Positions 22,251 through 23,105 of a DNA stretch of 23,105 nt are shown in pieces. The DNA comes from an uncultured Treponema sp. GTDB taxonomy: Bacteria; Spirochaetota; Spirochaetia; Treponematales; Treponemataceae. How positions within the stretch are numbered: position 1 is the stretch's first letter; each line of letters begins with the position of its first letter. Below the pieces are notes generated by a model, which was given only the letters and a program-made list of their open reading frames with translations, was not told the DNA's origin and searched no databases. The stretch spans positions 1 to 23,105 of the forward strand of contig CALINC010000108.1 in assembly GCA_938045195.1 (NCBI GenBank). The letters run 5' to 3'. The position numbers and the translations under genes are program-made.

Positions 22251-22281
22251 AATACCGACTTTCTGTCTTTGGCCTTTTTTT
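22230..22281 (+). terminator. Intrinsic terminator of the small gene
   Basis: A 10-bp perfect stem CCAAAGACAG/CTGTCTTTGG (22230-22239/22263-22272) is followed by CC and seven T residues (22275-22281). The stop codon of the small ORF lies in the loop. Confidence 0.9.
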
Positions 22282-22299
22282 ATATTACACCTGTTAATA

Positions 22300-22410
22300 A
22301 AACCGCAACGGGCGCAGAGAACGCAAAGGATTATAAAAGAATGTCTTACAAAACCTCTCTTAAAACACCTTTGCGAACTTGTGCCGAAGCTCAATGTTTG
22401 GCGTGAGGTT
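22300..22410 (+). repeat. Inverted-repeat-bearing intergenic segment before the nuclease gene
   Basis: CGCAAAGG (22322-22329) pairs with CCTTTGCG (22368-22375), and AACCTC (22352-22357) pairs with GAGGTT (22405-22410). The arms interleave, so only one pair can form at a time unless a pseudoknot is made. The phrase GGGCGCAGAGAACGCAAAGG resembles dispersed repeats seen near such nuclease genes, from memory only. Confidence 0.4.
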
Positions 22411-22426
22411 AAATAAAAAATACTCT

Positions 22427-22456
22427 CTTACAAAATTGTTGTAACTGTGCTATAAT
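22427..22456 (+). promoter_or_regulatory. Extended -10 promoter of the nuclease gene
   Basis: -10 TATAAT (22451-22456) is perfect and preceded by TGC. A possible -35 CTTACA (22427-22432) lies 18 bp upstream. The leader contains GAGGA (22466-22470), 7 nt before the ATG. Confidence 0.65.
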
Positions 22457-22477
22457 ACAATAAGTGAGGAAACAGCT

Positions 22478-23105
22478 ATGAGTACTTCAAACAGAAAATA
22501 CAAAGATTCGGTTTTTGTAGATTTATTCAGCGAAGACGAAAAAGCGAAAGAAAATTTCTTATCTCTTTACAACGCTTTGCACGGTACACACCTTCCGCTT
22601 TCGTCTCCGGTTGAAAATATAAGACTTGAAAACGTTATGTACATGAACATAATCAATGATGTTTCCTGCCTTGTAGATGGTAAAATCATAGTGTTGGCAG
22701 AACATCAATCCACTATAAACGAAAATATGCCTTTGCGTTTTTTAGAATATATAGCAAGGCTATACGAAAAACTGCAAGCACCGACCGACAGATATTTAAG
22801 AAAGCTGTCAAAAATCCCCACGCCTGAATTCTATGTTTTCTATAACGGCAAGGAAGACTACCCGGAAACTACAGTTCTAAAGTTATCTGATGCATTCATC
22901 ACAAAACCTGAACAAGTGCCGTTGGAATTGAAGGTGCAAGTGCTTAATATTAACACGGATAAAGCAAACAAAGTTTTAGCAGCCTGCAAACCGCTTGAAG
23001 AATATAGCCTTTTTGTAGAAGAGGTAAGAAAGCAAACCCAACTCGATCCGGAAAACGGCTTTACCAATGCGGTAAAGATATGCATAGAAAAAGGCATCTT
23101 AAAAG
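22478..23105 (+). CDS. Rpn/PD-(D/E)XK nuclease family putative transposase, 3' end beyond window
   Basis: The first 209 codons of a protein of the PD-(D/E)XK nuclease family often annotated as recombination-promoting nuclease or transposase. Typical blocks are YKDSVFVDLFSEDE at the N-terminus, IRLENVMYMNIINDVSCLVDGKIIVLAEHQSTIN with the catalytic Asp and ExQ residues, MPLRFLEYIARLYEK, and FYVFYNGKEDYPE. These proteins cut DNA and promote RecA-independent recombination; treponeme genomes are known to carry many copies. It has a clear Shine-Dalgarno and promoter and no stop before 23105. It marks the right side as a recombination-prone region. Confidence 0.85.
   Translation, partial: MSTSNRKYKDSVFVDLFSEDEKAKENFLSLYNALHGTHLPLSSPVENIRLENVMYMNIINDVSCLVDGKIIVLAEHQSTINENMPLRFLEYIARLYEKLQAPTDRYLRKLSKIPTPEFYVFYNGKEDYPETTVLKLSDAFITKPEQVPLELKVQVLNINTDKANKVLAACKPLEEYSLFVEEVRKQTQLDPENGFTNAVKICIEKGILK

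Overview
The window looks like a piece of a host-associated Treponema chromosome (oral-treponeme type). This is inferred from moderately AT-rich DNA, a phosphoglycerate kinase with a long charged insertion, a fused AroD-AroE enzyme, a thioester alpha-2-macroglobulin lipoprotein, and a PD-(D/E)XK recombination-nuclease gene at the right edge. No rRNA, tRNA or CRISPR array was found. The species cannot be fixed from the sequence alone.

Left part (1-10735), housekeeping. A plus-strand cluster holds a VOC protein, pgk and an N-acetylmuramoyl-L-alanine amidase. About 390 bp of hairpin-rich intergenic DNA follows, then a LolA-like periplasmic protein. aspS lies on the minus strand behind a shared terminator. 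Then a plus-strand run of purM, aroDE, rpiA and a HAD phosphatase covers purine synthesis, the shikimate pathway and pentose phosphates.

Middle (10692-19470). A 5.5-kb minus-strand gene encodes the A2M lipoprotein, with its own terminator and a promoter that sits almost on the start codon. A three-gene operon follows: DUF5058 membrane protein, second membrane protein, membrane-anchored M20 peptidase. It probably handles peptides or acylated amino acids. A large inverted repeat ends it, and one arm of that repeat recurs upstream of the operon.

Right part (19471-23105), an accessory and decaying region. It holds remnants of a SPASM radical-SAM maturase and an ABC exporter, and two copies of a promoter plus small-ORF cassette. 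Between the copies are a secreted protein of unknown function, a zinc-ribbon microprotein and a RelB/DinJ antitoxin whose toxin is missing. The window ends in a truncated PD-(D/E)XK nuclease gene.

The best candidates for something undescribed are (i) the multi-hairpin intergenic elements at 1-82 and 2796-3176, which show paired substitutions and GNRA loops and end at the Shine-Dalgarno of unrelated genes; (ii) the duplicated promoter/small-ORF cassette at 20616-20711 and 22053-22149; and (iii) the branched inverted-repeat structure upstream of purM.
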